In this document: in pieces, positions 1 to 9,664 of the stretch
Position numbering within the stretch: the stretch's first letter is position 1
Layout: each line of letters begins with the position of its first letter
NCBI GenBank assembly: GCA_020831715.1
Contig: JAFIGA010000196.1
Span: 1 to 38,976 of the forward strand
Direction: 5' to 3'
DNA from: Leptospira sp.
Lineage (GTDB): Bacteria > Spirochaetota > Leptospiria > Leptospirales > Leptospiraceae
DNA: 38,976 nucleotides
Notes under the pieces: model-generated
Told to the model about the DNA's origin: nothing
Database searches by the model: none
Seen by the model: the letters and a program-made list of their open reading frames with translations, nothing else
Position numbers and translations under genes: made by a program

Positions 1-410
1 TTTAAATCTTTTCCTTTAGAACGAAATTCAAATCCATTTCTTGATATATTAAATTGAGCGAGACCAGGATACAATCTTACATGGTCTGTGTAAGATTCAA
101 AGGTTTTAGTTTGTATATTGGCAATTCCTAAATGAGTAACCATTAAAATTGGAGAATCTTTAAAATCTTGATTGCCGGGTTCCAGTTCAATTTTAAACAA
201 AGTGAACTGAATACCTATTGATTGGTTTTCTTCTGTTTCCAAAAAACCGGTATAATACCACCATTCGGTTTTAAAACCCAAATGAGGTTTGTGATCATCC
301 GGGAAAATGAATTTTCTGTCTTTTTCAACAGGTAAAAAATTTCTACTTGAATCAGCGTGTAATATAAATGCAACTAATAATATTGAAATGATTGATATAT
401 AACGATTCAT
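1..410 (-). CDS. Secreted lipocalin/CrtC-like (AttH-type) protein, 3' part missing
   Basis: The reading frame starts with ATG at 410 and stays open to the left edge, so about 136 N-terminal residues are visible. It opens with a signal peptide (MNRYISIISILLVAFILHADS, cleavage likely near residue 20). Residues about 45-55 read GFKTEWWYYTG, the hallmark of the CrtC/AttH family (lipocalin-like carotenoid 1,2-hydratase-related proteins). Only 2 bases separate it from the permease stop, so it is the last known gene of the ATPase-permease operon. AttH-type proteins are exported beta-barrel proteins encoded with an ABC transporter in AttEFGH systems; the substrate is unknown. Family assignment is fairly firm. 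Enzymatic activity on carotenoids is not implied. Confidence 0.8.
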   Translation of the reverse strand, partial: MNRYISIISILLVAFILHADSSRNFLPVEKDRKFIFPDDHKPHLGFKTEWWYYTGFLETEENQSIGIQFTLFKIELEPGNQDFKDSPILMVTHLGIANIQTKTFESYTDHVRLYPGLAQFNISRNGFEFRSKGKDL

Positions 411-412
411 GA

Positions 413-2764
413 TTATTCCCTGGACTTTAAATATTGCCAAATATTTCGAATGGGAAGTCGGCTTCCCAGATATATTGTTGTTATTATCCCTGAGGCAAAA
501 CTACCCAATAAAATAAGCATAATTGAAAAATACGGAATGCTCCAGGATAGAGTCCACCCAAAACTAAATCGATTGATTCCTTCTATTAAAATCCATGTTA
601 GATATGCAGAACCCGGGATCGCTATTAATAGCGAAGCAGTAAGAATACCGAAAGCCTCCAATACTAATATCATTATCAGGGGGGTTTTTGGTTTAGCAGT
701 ATAACTCGCCAAAATAGCAAACTGCCTCTTTCTGGCGGTTATTAGAGAAATCAGTGAAAATGCAATAGCTGATGATGCAAGTAAAAAAGTTATAATTTGT
801 AAAATATATGTTATACTAAATGTTTTTTCAAATAATGAAATAGCTGCTTCTCTCAATTCTGCAGAAGGTTGGTTGATTCCTAGATTCATATTGTCCAAAA
901 GGAAACCATCGAGTTTATTTTTTTCATCCAAGTTTCTTAGATATATAGCGATACCAACAATATTCAAATTCTCAATGAATGTGTTTTTTTCGAAATCATC
1001 CAAATTGATAAGGAAAGTTCCTCTGCGACTTGTGTAATTCTTAAATATACCATCGATTTCAATTGTTTCATTCAATTCGGGGAAGTATACTTTGTCTCCC
1101 AATTGTAGATTCCATCGCATGATTGCAGTTTCGGAGGCAAGCATAGATTTGAGCTTCCCTTCGGTAATAGCCGGTATATTTGTATTATTCAATTCACTAA
1201 AGCTTTGGATCATTAAGTCAGCTTTTTCTTTGCTATCGTTAATGTTTACAAAAGTAGATCCGATTTTTAATCGAACAACCTGAAGTGGAAAGTTTTGATT
1301 CGCCTGATCTATGAATTTATTTTTTTCACTTTCCTGAATGGATTCATGAAATGAAAAATAGCTCTCGGCTTTAACATTGGTAGTAAGCCACTCATTCAAT
1401 GTGTATTTAAAAGATGCTATCAAAACTGTCATAGAAATACAAAGTGAGATTGCAACCGCGAGAGCAGAAACAGGCGCCATGAATCTTAAATTATATCCTT
1501 CGAGAGCTCTCGAAGCTAATTTCCAGGATATCGATTTTGGATAAATACGGGAAACAAAAGCTATTGAAATTGGAGAGAATTTACTGATAAAAAAGAACAA
1601 TCCAAAAACGGATATATATCCGTATCTAGGATCCTTATAATAAAAAAGTAAATAGCTGCTAATAAATATTACAAAAGTTGCTAGAATGAGAATTGTATAA
1701 TTGGGAATAGTCCTCATTAAAGATTCTCTTTTTCTGCCTGCTTGGAATTCTCTTCTTTTATATGCAAGATATGCGGCAAGTATGGAAGTTAGAGTCGCTA
1801 TGGGAATGATAATCAATCCGGGAAGAAAACTGTCGTATTGACTGGGAATGATGCCGAAAACATCCGGTAGAATCAAACTGAAAAATTCCCAACCCTTTCT
1901 TGCCAGTAGACTTCCCAAAACCCAAGCTGTAGTACCTGAAAACAAACCTAACAATACCGACTCTAAAAGAATTGCCAAACCTATATGTTTATTCTTTGTT
2001 CCCAAAGAAATAAGGGAAGAAAAAAGCTGTGATCTATTTTCGAAGCTTATATCTAAACTGGCGTAGACCAAATATCCTGCAACAAGAAGGGCAACCATAG
2101 CAAGAGCGAATAAGTTTTGTCGGAAAGCAGAAGTTATGCTATCTGAATCGGTTTTTTGTTCCTCTTTGGAAATAATCTGGGAACCGGTAAAAAACCTCAG
2201 AATACTTTCTAATTCCTTCTCACTCGGAGCCTTAGGCAGAAATAATCCGTCCAAAGTAGCATTAGAAGTTGGTATCGCTGATATATCCAGTTGAGCTGTA
2301 GACAAAGGAGATTCATTAAATTCTACCGGAAATGATTTGTTGAATAAAGGAACCATTGTATCCGGATCTAAAAAGGGTTTCCAGTTTTGAGGTAATTGAA
2401 TTCTTTTTGTACAATTTTCCAACTGACAGAAAGTTATTGTTAACGGATACCTTCTACCTTCCAACTGAAAGAAGGTATCTATGAATGGAAAAAATATAAA
2501 ATGATCCAACTCTTTTTCTTCAAACAATTGATTCAAACTTGTAGGGTTGACAGGTTTAGAAAACCGAATTTCTGTTCCATAACTATTCATGGTAGCACTC
2601 ATTGCAGTGCTAAATGATCCTGCAGTTCTGGCATTGAGATCTATAATGACATTTCCCAGAATGGATCCAATAAAAAGCGAAACAATAGCAACTATCAATC
2701 TCTGTGGATTTCTTAAGTGCCACCTAAACGAAGTTGCTTTCCATATTAAGAGAAACTCTTTCAC
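413..2764 (-). CDS. ABC transporter permease, FtsX/MacB type with two permease halves (AttF-AttG fusion-like)
   Basis: A 783-residue protein with a GTG start, 2 bases after the ATPase stop. An N-terminal membrane segment lies at about residues 25-45, followed by a large extracytoplasmic region (about 50-210). Several membrane segments follow (about 215-450), then a second soluble region and a C-terminal set of three segments (about 660-775). This is the layout of two FtsX-like permease modules in one chain. Such permeases usually work with LolD/MacB-type ATPases as mechanotransmitters that move or release substrates on the outer face of the inner membrane. The order ATPase, permease, secreted lipocalin-like protein matches AttE-AttFG-AttH, with F and G fused. 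Substrate unknown. Confidence 0.85.
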   Translation of the reverse strand: MKEFLLIWKATSFRWHLRNPQRLIVAIVSLFIGSILGNVIIDLNARTAGSFSTAMSATMNSYGTEIRFSKPVNPTSLNQLFEEKELDHFIFFPFIDTFFQLEGRRYPLTITFCQLENCTKRIQLPQNWKPFLDPDTMVPLFNKSFPVEFNESPLSTAQLDISAIPTSNATLDGLFLPKAPSEKELESILRFFTGSQIISKEEQKTDSDSITSAFRQNLFALAMVALLVAGYLVYASLDISFENRSQLFSSLISLGTKNKHIGLAILLESVLLGLFSGTTAWVLGSLLARKGWEFFSLILPDVFGIIPSQYDSFLPGLIIIPIATLTSILAAYLAYKRREFQAGRKRESLMRTIPNYTILILATFVIFISSYLLFYYKDPRYGYISVFGLFFFISKFSPISIAFVSRIYPKSISWKLASRALEGYNLRFMAPVSALAVAISLCISMTVLIASFKYTLNEWLTTNVKAESYFSFHESIQESEKNKFIDQANQNFPLQVVRLKIGSTFVNINDSKEKADLMIQSFSELNNTNIPAITEGKLKSMLASETAIMRWNLQLGDKVYFPELNETIEIDGIFKNYTSRRGTFLINLDDFEKNTFIENLNIVGIAIYLRNLDEKNKLDGFLLDNMNLGINQPSAELREAAISLFEKTFSITYILQIITFLLASSAIAFSLISLITARKRQFAILASYTAKPKTPLIMILVLEAFGILTASLLIAIPGSAYLTWILIEGINRFSFGWTLSWSIPYFSIMLILLGSFASGIITTIYLGSRLPIRNIWQYLKSRE

Positions 2765-2766
2765 TT

Positions 2767-3441
2767 TTACTTCTTTTTCAACTTGCCATTTACAATTTCT
2801 ACAATCTTACTTCCCGATTTAGCAATCTTTTTGGAATGGGTTACCAAAATTATCGTATGTCCCTCATCGTGGAGATCTTTGAAAATTTTCATGACTATCT
2901 GAGAATTTTTACTATCCAGATTTCCCGTTGGCTCGTCGGCAAGAATCAAACGGGGTCTTAGCAAGATGGATCTCGCTATTGCCGTTCTTTGCATTTCTCC
3001 ACCGGATAGATTTTCGGGGAATTTATTTTGGTGCTCAACCAATCCGAATTTTTCTATCAATGAATCCAATCGTCTTGGATTGTAGTCGGTTCCTGAAATT
3101 TCTGCAGGTAGAGTGATATTTTCCTTGAGTGTAAGAGTAGGTATTAGATTGAAATCTTGGTAGACGAATCCGGTTATTTTTGTACGATAATGCAATAGAT
3201 CGGAATTGGGTATATTGGAATCCAACCTGGTTTCACCGACTACAACATCACCGGAATTGGCAAAATCCTGTCCTCCCAAAAGAGAGAGTAGGGTGCTCTT
3301 CCCGCTTCCTGATTCACCTATTAAAATTAGAAATTCGTTGTCTGCAACTTCTAAATTAATCCCTTTCAGAATTTCATATTCGGAAAAAGATTTACGAACA
3401 TCATTTAAAATTATAAAAGGTGGTTGTTTTTCTTTTTTCAT
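2767..3441 (-). CDS. ABC transporter ATP-binding protein, LolD/MacB type (AttE-like)
   Basis: A 224-residue single ATPase domain, typical for LolD-like subunits. The Walker A motif GESGSGKST is at residues 42-50, a Q-loop at VYQDFNL (about 93-99), the signature LSGGEMQR at 145-152 and the Walker B/D-loop ILADEPTGNLD at about 166-176. All catalytic elements look intact. It ends in a Lys-rich tail. The gene starts 18 bases downstream of the metG stop and is tightly coupled to the permease that follows, so it probably powers that permease. Recognition of the ATPase is certain; assignment to an AttEFGH-type system rests on the neighbours. Confidence 0.92.
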   Translation of the reverse strand: MKKEKQPPFIILNDVRKSFSEYEILKGINLEVADNEFLILIGESGSGKSTLLSLLGGQDFANSGDVVVGETRLDSNIPNSDLLHYRTKITGFVYQDFNLIPTLTLKENITLPAEISGTDYNPRRLDSLIEKFGLVEHQNKFPENLSGGEMQRTAIARSILLRPRLILADEPTGNLDSKNSQIVMKIFKDLHDEGHTIILVTHSKKIAKSGSKIVEIVNGKLKKK

Positions 3442-3459
3442 ATTTGAGTTAACGAATCA

Positions 3460-5511
3460 TTACTTTAAGAGATCCCCGGGGTTGGCATTCTTATGGGGAA
3501 CAAAAAGCGATAGAGTTTCCGCATTTCCCGATGCGAGAAGCATTGCTTCACTCATTCCAAATTTCATTTTTCTGGGTTTTAGATTGGCAACCACTACAAC
3601 CTTTAGACCAACTAAATCTTCCGGAGAGTATGCAGATTTTATTCCTGCGAATACATTTTTCTTTCCTTTCTCTCCCAGATTCACTGTGACTTGAATGAGC
3701 TTATCTGCTCCTTCTACATGATTGGCTTCTTCAATCAGACCTACTCGCAATTCTACTTTGGTTAAATCCTCAATAGAAATAATTCCTTCTTCCTTTTCTT
3801 CCATTTTTGTCTGAACTCCATTAGCCTGTTTTGTTTTGTTTGTTTTTTCATTCGCCTGATTGGCTTTTTCATATTCAGCCTTGGTGTCGTCTATCATGGC
3901 TTGAATGGATTTTTCATTAGGTCTATTTGATAGAGAAACATATCCACCAATTTTTATATTCTCTATATGCTTCTTAAGTAAATGAAAGCCAGGTTCTTCT
4001 TCTATACCTAACATTGTATATAATCTTTTGGTTGCATTGGGAACAACCGGATAGAGATAGGTGAATAATATTCTTGCTGCATTGAGTGCTACAGTTATTA
4101 CCTTTCTTGTTTCCTCCGGGTCGGTTTTAATAGAAACCCATGGGGCTCTATCATTTACATATTTATTGACGCTATCTCCAAGGGATGTAATCTCACGAAT
4201 CACTCTATGGTATTGCTTATCTTCATAGTGATTTTGGATTTCTTCTTTTTTACTGATTAGCAATTCCAGAAGTTGAATCCCATCCTTGTCCAAAGTTCCA
4301 AGAGTTCGGTCCAATTTATCCAAAAGGGAAGTGGATACTCGAGACACAATATTAACCAGATTTCCTATGAGATCTGAGTTAACGCGAGAAAGAAAATCTT
4401 CAAAAGATATATCCACATCATCCATGCCCGGTCCAAGTCTAGCCGCCATGTAATACCTAAAATGTTCAGTATCATTGTATTTGGCAAATGTGGATGCATT
4501 GATAAAAGTCCCTCTGGATTTGGACATTTTCTCCCCACCCACAGTCATGAAACCATGAACATGAAGTTTGGTGGGTGTATTGAATTCGGCCCCCATAAGC
4601 ATCGCCGGCCAGAACAAACCATGAAAATACAAAATGTCCTTACCTATGAAGTGGACAATTCGGCTATTATCCCCTTTCCACAATTCGTTGAATTCATCAG
4701 GATTATTTTCAAAATACTTCTTGGAAGCCGCCATATAACCGATAGGTGCATCTAGCCATACGTAGAAATATTTATTTTCTTCTCCGGGAATTTGAAAACC
4801 AAAATAGGGACCATCTCTGGATATATCCCACTCCTTAAGACCTGACCCAAACCATTCGAGTATTTTTTTCTTGGCACCTTCCACCAATCTATCTTTAGAT
4901 TCAATCCAGGTCTTCAATTCATTTTGATAATCTTGCAAACGAAAGAATAAGTGTTTGGATTCCTTTAATACCGGAACATTGCCGCAGATGGCACAATGGG
5001 GTTCTTTTAAATCGGTAGGATCATAGGTTGCTCCACAGACCTCACAACTATCACCGTATTGTTCTTTTGCCCCGCATTTCGGACAGGTGCCCTTAATGAA
5101 TCTGTCGGGTAGAAACATTTTATCATGTTCGCAATATGTCTGTTCAATGTTTCTTGCTGTTATATTTCCCTTTTCTTTTAATTTTAAGTAAATTTCTTCT
5201 GCGAGTTCTTTGTTTTCCGGGGAATTGGTTGTGTAGTAATTATTGTATTCTATACCAAAAGCAGTGAGATCGGTAAAATGTTCCTTATGAACTTTTTGAA
5301 TAAATTCGTCCGGTGTCACACCTGCTTTGGTAGCCGCAAGCATAATGGGAGTACCATGTGTATCATCTGCACAAAAAAAGTAGCATGTGTTGCCAATGGC
5401 TCGTTGAAATCGCACCCAAATATCGGCTTGAATTCCCTCCAAGACATGACCTAAGTGTATAGAACCGTTGGCATAGGGAAGGGCTGTTGTGACAAGAATT
5501 TTTTCCGGCAT
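3460..5511 (-). CDS. metG: Methionyl-tRNA synthetase with C-terminal tRNA-binding domain
   Basis: A class I aminoacyl-tRNA synthetase of 683 residues that charges tRNA-Met in the cytoplasm. The N-terminus carries LPYANGSIHLGH (HIGH-type motif HLGH at about 19-22), and KMSKS is at about 328-332. The inserted zinc region has three CxxC pairs (C143/C146, C156/C159, C173/C176), as in the E. coli-type enzyme. A Lys/Glu/Asn-rich linker (about 555-580) leads to a C-terminal EMAP II/Trbp111-like tRNA-binding domain (about 585-683), which usually also dimerises the enzyme. I chose ATG at 5511 because the conserved N-terminus begins there; an in-frame TTG lies 10 codons upstream. Divergent from the TerB-like gene at 5601. 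Confidence 0.97.
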   Translation of the reverse strand: MPEKILVTTALPYANGSIHLGHVLEGIQADIWVRFQRAIGNTCYFFCADDTHGTPIMLAATKAGVTPDEFIQKVHKEHFTDLTAFGIEYNNYYTTNSPENKELAEEIYLKLKEKGNITARNIEQTYCEHDKMFLPDRFIKGTCPKCGAKEQYGDSCEVCGATYDPTDLKEPHCAICGNVPVLKESKHLFFRLQDYQNELKTWIESKDRLVEGAKKKILEWFGSGLKEWDISRDGPYFGFQIPGEENKYFYVWLDAPIGYMAASKKYFENNPDEFNELWKGDNSRIVHFIGKDILYFHGLFWPAMLMGAEFNTPTKLHVHGFMTVGGEKMSKSRGTFINASTFAKYNDTEHFRYYMAARLGPGMDDVDISFEDFLSRVNSDLIGNLVNIVSRVSTSLLDKLDRTLGTLDKDGIQLLELLISKKEEIQNHYEDKQYHRVIREITSLGDSVNKYVNDRAPWVSIKTDPEETRKVITVALNAARILFTYLYPVVPNATKRLYTMLGIEEEPGFHLLKKHIENIKIGGYVSLSNRPNEKSIQAMIDDTKAEYEKANQANEKTNKTKQANGVQTKMEEKEEGIISIEDLTKVELRVGLIEEANHVEGADKLIQVTVNLGEKGKKNVFAGIKSAYSPEDLVGLKVVVVANLKPRKMKFGMSEAMLLASGNAETLSLFVPHKNANPGDLLK

Positions 5512-5600
5512 AATTCCATTTTCAGAAGTAGGGAAAATCAAAATAGTAAAATTTTCCTGCTTGATTTAATCTAGGGAATCTTTATTATGAGTAAGAGATT

Positions 5601-6104
5601 ATGGCAACTAAAACAGTCCTAAACAGCATGCAAAATCGGAAAATCGGTCAAGTTCCTGCTACTCCCGATATTTCGGCACTTCCTTTTTTACAGAACGGTA
5701 GAGATCTCCGTTTGGAATATGCAAAAATCTTAGTAAGTCTTTGGTCCTATGCATGTATGGCAGATGGAGCATTCCACGACAAAGAGGGAAAAATTGTTGG
5801 TGAGATGGTGAAGGCTCTTTTTGAAGAAGGAAGTATCTTGCAAGATTATTTGGATACCAAAGCCGAAATCGTTGATATTCTTTCCGACACTTTTGACAAC
5901 CCCCTTCCTATGAAAACAGTTTCCAAGGTAGTTGAAGGAAATGATCAATATGCCTTGAATTTTTTTGAAGATGCGGTTTGTATCGTATCTTCCGATGGAA
6001 AGCTGAAACAAGGAGAGAGAGAGTTCCTGGATGAATTGGCTTTGGAATTTCAGCTAAACAATATGGATAAGCATCAGGTTCTCAAGAAATACGATCTTTT
6101 ATAG
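5601..6104 (+). CDS. TerB-like/DjlA-like domain protein
   Basis: A 167-residue soluble protein without a signal peptide. Residues about 43-150 look like a TerB/DjlA-N helical domain. There are two matching helical turns with acidic loops, ACMADGAFHDKEG (about 52-64) and IVSSDGKLKQGEREFLDELA (about 128-147), the paired Asp-Gly motif typical of this fold, which can bind divalent metal. Members occur in tellurite-resistance and membrane-stress contexts, but many bacterial copies stand alone with unknown roles, and nothing nearby suggests tellurite resistance. It starts a two-gene plus-strand unit and is followed 19 bases later by the membrane-anchored AsmA-like gene. Confidence 0.7.
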   Translation: MATKTVLNSMQNRKIGQVPATPDISALPFLQNGRDLRLEYAKILVSLWSYACMADGAFHDKEGKIVGEMVKALFEEGSILQDYLDTKAEIVDILSDTFDNPLPMKTVSKVVEGNDQYALNFFEDAVCIVSSDGKLKQGEREFLDELALEFQLNNMDKHQVLKKYDLL

Positions 6105-6123
6105 ATCGGCAATCCTATCTGAA

Positions 6124-7119
6124 ATGACATTACTAGTCGCTATTTCTGTAGCTCTCTTTATCGTAATTTTCTATTTGGCATTTCAGATATTTCTTTCAGG
6201 GAGATTCCTGCATTGGTTCCTAAATTATCTTGGACGTGGAGCCTATACCCTTGATTGGAAGGGGGGAGGGATTCATTTTCCTTGGATGGTTTTTCGAATT
6301 CGAAATTTTCGCATATACTTTCCGGGAGCCAATAAAACCGACATCATTGAAATTACTGCATCTGAGGTAAGTGGTCGCTTGTCTTTTTCCAATTTATTTC
6401 GTGGAAGAATTGTTCTCAGAAGTCTTGACTTGCAGAAACCCAATGGATCTTATATTAACCGTCAACCCTCAGAACAGAAAGTCGAACACCTTCCCAAAAG
6501 AAAACTTGTTATGATTCAGAAGGCAAATATTGAATCCGGCGAACTCTATATTGAAGACCATAATATGACTCCGATTTATAAAATTCTAATATCAGATATT
6601 TTTGTGAAAAATCTGAATATGGATTGTGGATGCCCCATGACATTTCTTTTTCAATCTGAATACGGACGTTGCAAGTTAGGAGATAAAGGAAGATTATTTG
6701 TTGAAAAATCCGATGAAACAAACGGACATATTACTTTAACCGGTGCAACTTGGACAGATCTTGCCGGACTCAAGGTGATACCCCTTCCTATACTGAATGA
6801 TCGAATTGACCTGCGAGCCAGTTTTCAAAACTTCTATTCCCAAGATACAATTTCAGTCAAGGGAACTCTTCGTGGAAGCTCCGAGCATACTGAATTTTCG
6901 GCTCAAGAACTACTCACTCAGATAGAGAGCCAAGAGACTAAGGACAGAGCTAGTTCCTTTCGATTGGAGATTGATTGGAATGAATACGCGTTGCCTTTTG
7001 ATTTAGCTCTCAAGAAACTTCTTTTAGAAATATTCCATAAACTTAGAATCAAGGGAGTTGTCGGATTTACAATCCATACAGTTACAAAAGGTATTGTAAA
7101 TATCTTCAGTAGAGGATAA
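6124..7119 (+). CDS. Membrane-anchored AsmA/DUF748-like protein, function unknown
   Basis: A 331-residue protein with one strong N-terminal membrane segment (about residues 2-24) and no lipobox; the rest should face the periplasm. The segment is followed by a beta-strand-rich region with the pattern seen at the start of AsmA/TamB/YhdP-type proteins: a strand pair ending near FPWMVFRIRNFRIYFPGA, then VSGRLSFSNLFRGRIVLRSLDLQKP (about 83-107), recalling the repeating beta-groove. AsmA-like proteins move phospholipids or influence outer-membrane assembly, but this one is much shorter than bridge-forming members. A C-terminal amphipathic stretch (about 290-331) may touch the membrane. Family call is by pattern only. 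It sits in a probable operon with the TerB-like gene and converges on the EVE-domain gene. Confidence 0.5.
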   Translation: MTLLVAISVALFIVIFYLAFQIFLSGRFLHWFLNYLGRGAYTLDWKGGGIHFPWMVFRIRNFRIYFPGANKTDIIEITASEVSGRLSFSNLFRGRIVLRSLDLQKPNGSYINRQPSEQKVEHLPKRKLVMIQKANIESGELYIEDHNMTPIYKILISDIFVKNLNMDCGCPMTFLFQSEYGRCKLGDKGRLFVEKSDETNGHITLTGATWTDLAGLKVIPLPILNDRIDLRASFQNFYSQDTISVKGTLRGSSEHTEFSAQELLTQIESQETKDRASSFRLEIDWNEYALPFDLALKKLLLEIFHKLRIKGVVGFTIHTVTKGIVNIFSRG

Positions 7120-7149
7120 TTTGGGGCAAAAATTGGAAACTCTATAACT

Positions 7150-7614
7150 TTAAGAGTAAGCCATTTTCTTGATAATCTCGAATTCTTTTTCTGTTACAGG
7201 TTGTATCGAGAGTCTTGCCCCTTTTTGTGCGACCATCATATTGGATAAGGATTTGGTTTCCTTGATTTCCTTAAGGGTTATGCATCTGGGAAATTCTTCT
7301 TGATATGTTACATCAACACCATACCAGGTAGGGGATTCTTTTTTACTTTTGGGATCAAAGTATTTATGAGAGGGGTCAAATGCAAAGGCATCCGGATATC
7401 CATCTTTGGTAACTTTGGCAATGCCAACAATACCAACCGGTTCGACTCTACTATGGTAGAATAAAACCAGATCTCCTTTCTTAATATCGTCTCTGAGGAA
7501 ATTTCTTGCTTGGTAGTTTCTAACACCCTCCCAAAAACTTGTTTTCTTGGGAGAGTTCTTTAGATCATCCAGTGAAAATACATTCGGTTCGGATTTAAAC
7601 AACCAGTAATTCAT
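7150..7614 (-). CDS. EVE-domain protein (Thy28/THYN1-like)
   Basis: A 154-residue protein that is almost entirely one EVE domain. Recognisable blocks are the start MNYWLFKSEPNVFSLDDL, the WEGVRNYQARNFLRD segment (about 29-43), the strand KGDLVLFYHSR (about 46-56) and the VGIAKV turn. EVE domains belong to the PUA-like fold and are thought to bind modified bases in DNA or RNA through an aromatic pocket; the biological role of stand-alone bacterial members is poorly known. It is the last gene of the long minus-strand run, 48 bases after the ftsH stop, and converges with the AsmA-like gene. Confidence 0.88.
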   Translation of the reverse strand: MNYWLFKSEPNVFSLDDLKNSPKKTSFWEGVRNYQARNFLRDDIKKGDLVLFYHSRVEPVGIVGIAKVTKDGYPDAFAFDPSHKYFDPKSKKESPTWYGVDVTYQEEFPRCITLKEIKETKSLSNMMVAQKGARLSIQPVTEKEFEIIKKMAYS

Positions 7615-7662
7615 AGCTCTCGATTTAGTATGAAAGAATCTCTAAAAGTCATAGGCAAAATG

Positions 7663-9648
7663 TCAAGTTGATAATGCAGGATTCGTGGAGGATTGTCCAC
7701 TCTTCGCTTTCGACTTGGACGCAGTTCCCGACTTCCCCGATGATTTAGCGGAAGCTTTTTTCTTGGGATCGGTATTGCTTCCTGCAGGATGAACTATATC
7801 CATTAACTCTTGGTGATCGATAGATTCTTGAGCTAACAACATCTTCGCTATGGCATCCAATTTTTTGGCATTTTTCTTAACTAGATCTCTTCCCTTGTCC
7901 AGGCTTGTTTGGATGATCTTCTTCACTTCAGAGTCAATCATACCGGCAAATTCTTCGCTATATGCTGATCTTCCACCATGATTGTAGTCTCTTCCAACGA
8001 ATACCGAATCATTGTTACCGCTATAATTAATAGTTCCCAGCTTTTCGGACATTCCCCACTCACAGACCATCTTATGTGCTACATTGGTTGCATGCTTGAT
8101 ATCATTGGAAGATCCGGTTGAGGTAGTCCCAAATTGATGCTCTTCTGCAATGAAACCACCCATTGCTACAACGATCTGATCCAACCAATAGAGCTTGGAA
8201 TGGATATGCTTCTCTTCGGAGGGTAGGGATTGAGTCAGGCCCAAGGCTCCCCCTCTTGGAATGATTGTTACTTTATGTACAGGTTCTGTATATGGAAGAA
8301 GTGTAGCAAGTATTGCATGACCGGCTTCGTGGTAGGCAATGACTTCTTTTTCTTTCTCGGAAATGAAGAATGATCTTCTCTCAGGTCCCATGAGGACTTT
8401 ATCTCTTGCTTCTTCCAATTCACTCTGAGTGACTCTCTTTTTGTTTCTCCTTGCGGCAATCAGAGCACCCTCATTAATAAGGTTGGAAAGGTCAGCTCCT
8501 GTAAATCCCGGAGTCCCTCTCGCAATTTGGTTCAGGGATATATCCGGTGTCATAGGGACTTTTTTGGCGTGGACTTTCAGAATTTCTTCTCTTCCTCTCA
8601 CATCGGGCAGACCCACAATCACTTGTCTATCGAATCTTCCCGGACGGAGTAGAGCCGGATCTAGAACATCGGATCTGTTAGTTGCCGCCATGACAATAAC
8701 TCCTTCGTTCTTTTCGAAACCATCCATTTCAACAAGCATCTGGTTTAAGGTCTGCTCTCTTTCGTCATGACCGCCGCCGAGTCCGGCACCTCTCAATCTT
8801 CCGACAGCATCGATCTCATCTATGAATATAATACAAGGAGCATTCTTCTTGCCTTGGTCGAATAAATCTCTAACTCGAGATGCACCCACACCAACGAACA
8901 TTTCTACGAAATCAGAACCGGAGATGGAAAAGAAGGGAACTCCTGCTTCACCGGCAACTGCTTTGGCAAGTAGAGTTTTTCCTGTTCCGGGAGGCCCCAC
9001 AAGAAGGACACCTGTTGGAATTCTTGCACCAATTGCCTGGAATTTTTTAGGATCTTTTAAAAATTCAATAATTTCTTGAAGCTCGACCTTTGCCTCATCG
9101 CAACCTGCAACATCATCGAAGGAGGTTTTTACCTTGGAATCAACATTCATCTTGGCTTTTGATTTACCGAAAGAAAATGCTTTATTGCCTGTTGCTTGCA
9201 ATTGTCGCATCATGATAAACCAAATTACACCTAAGATTAGTATCCAGGGAATAATCGCAGTTAAAATATTGAGAAATTTATTTTCTTCTTCAACTTTTGC
9301 TTCAAAAGGAATTCTTTCTTTTCGGAATTTTTGAACCAATTCTTCTTGAATGAACGCAATATTGGTTTTAAAAGGAACAGCTTTTCCATCCTCAGAATCA
9401 GCAGGAATGTAAAATCCTTTGATTGTCTCTTTTTCTATGATTAGATTTTTTTCTTTATCCTTATCGTTTTTAACTAATTTACCTATAGGCTTTTTAGCAT
9501 CGATATCCATGGGCTCTACCATGTTGAGGAAATCTGAATAGGATATTTCAGCAGTTTTTTGCTTCCCGGTGTCTTTGTTGAAGAATACAAAAAGAACCAA
9601 GAAAAGAAGGGAGAGGGTGAGTATTACATTTTTTAAGTTTTTATTCAT
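7663..9648 (-). CDS. ftsH: ATP-dependent zinc metalloprotease FtsH
   Basis: A 661-residue membrane AAA+ protease that extracts and degrades membrane and short-lived cytoplasmic proteins. Two membrane segments (about 6-24 and 128-147) flank a periplasmic domain. The AAA domain follows, with Walker A GPPGTGKT (218-225), Walker B IIFIDEID (about 273-280) and the second region of homology around residues 323-341 with its arginines. The zinc motif HEAGH is at 440-444. The C-terminal tail (about 625-661) is low-complexity Lys/Ser/Ala-rich. The start at 9648 has GGAGA upstream. The gene follows pth by 16 bases. All catalytic residues are present. Confidence 0.98.
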   Translation of the reverse strand: MNKNLKNVILTLSLLFLVLFVFFNKDTGKQKTAEISYSDFLNMVEPMDIDAKKPIGKLVKNDKDKEKNLIIEKETIKGFYIPADSEDGKAVPFKTNIAFIQEELVQKFRKERIPFEAKVEEENKFLNILTAIIPWILILGVIWFIMMRQLQATGNKAFSFGKSKAKMNVDSKVKTSFDDVAGCDEAKVELQEIIEFLKDPKKFQAIGARIPTGVLLVGPPGTGKTLLAKAVAGEAGVPFFSISGSDFVEMFVGVGASRVRDLFDQGKKNAPCIIFIDEIDAVGRLRGAGLGGGHDEREQTLNQMLVEMDGFEKNEGVIVMAATNRSDVLDPALLRPGRFDRQVIVGLPDVRGREEILKVHAKKVPMTPDISLNQIARGTPGFTGADLSNLINEGALIAARRNKKRVTQSELEEARDKVLMGPERRSFFISEKEKEVIAYHEAGHAILATLLPYTEPVHKVTIIPRGGALGLTQSLPSEEKHIHSKLYWLDQIVVAMGGFIAEEHQFGTTSTGSSNDIKHATNVAHKMVCEWGMSEKLGTINYSGNNDSVFVGRDYNHGGRSAYSEEFAGMIDSEVKKIIQTSLDKGRDLVKKNAKKLDAIAKMLLAQESIDHQELMDIVHPAGSNTDPKKKASAKSSGKSGTASKSKAKSGQSSTNPALST

Positions 9649-9664
9649 TATATGTTCTCCTAGA

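Noticed and set aside
450..2961. Several plus-strand frames of 63-84 codons opposite the ABC permease and ATPase genes
   Set aside because: They lie wholly opposite strongly supported genes and show no recognisable domain or ribosome site.
3206..3694. 162-codon plus-strand frame across the ATPase/metG junction
   Set aside because: It is antisense to two conserved genes; the translated sequence is low in recognisable structure.
5601..6104. Tellurite resistance function for the TerB-like gene
   Set aside because: The domain name alone does not show the phenotype and no other ter genes are nearby.
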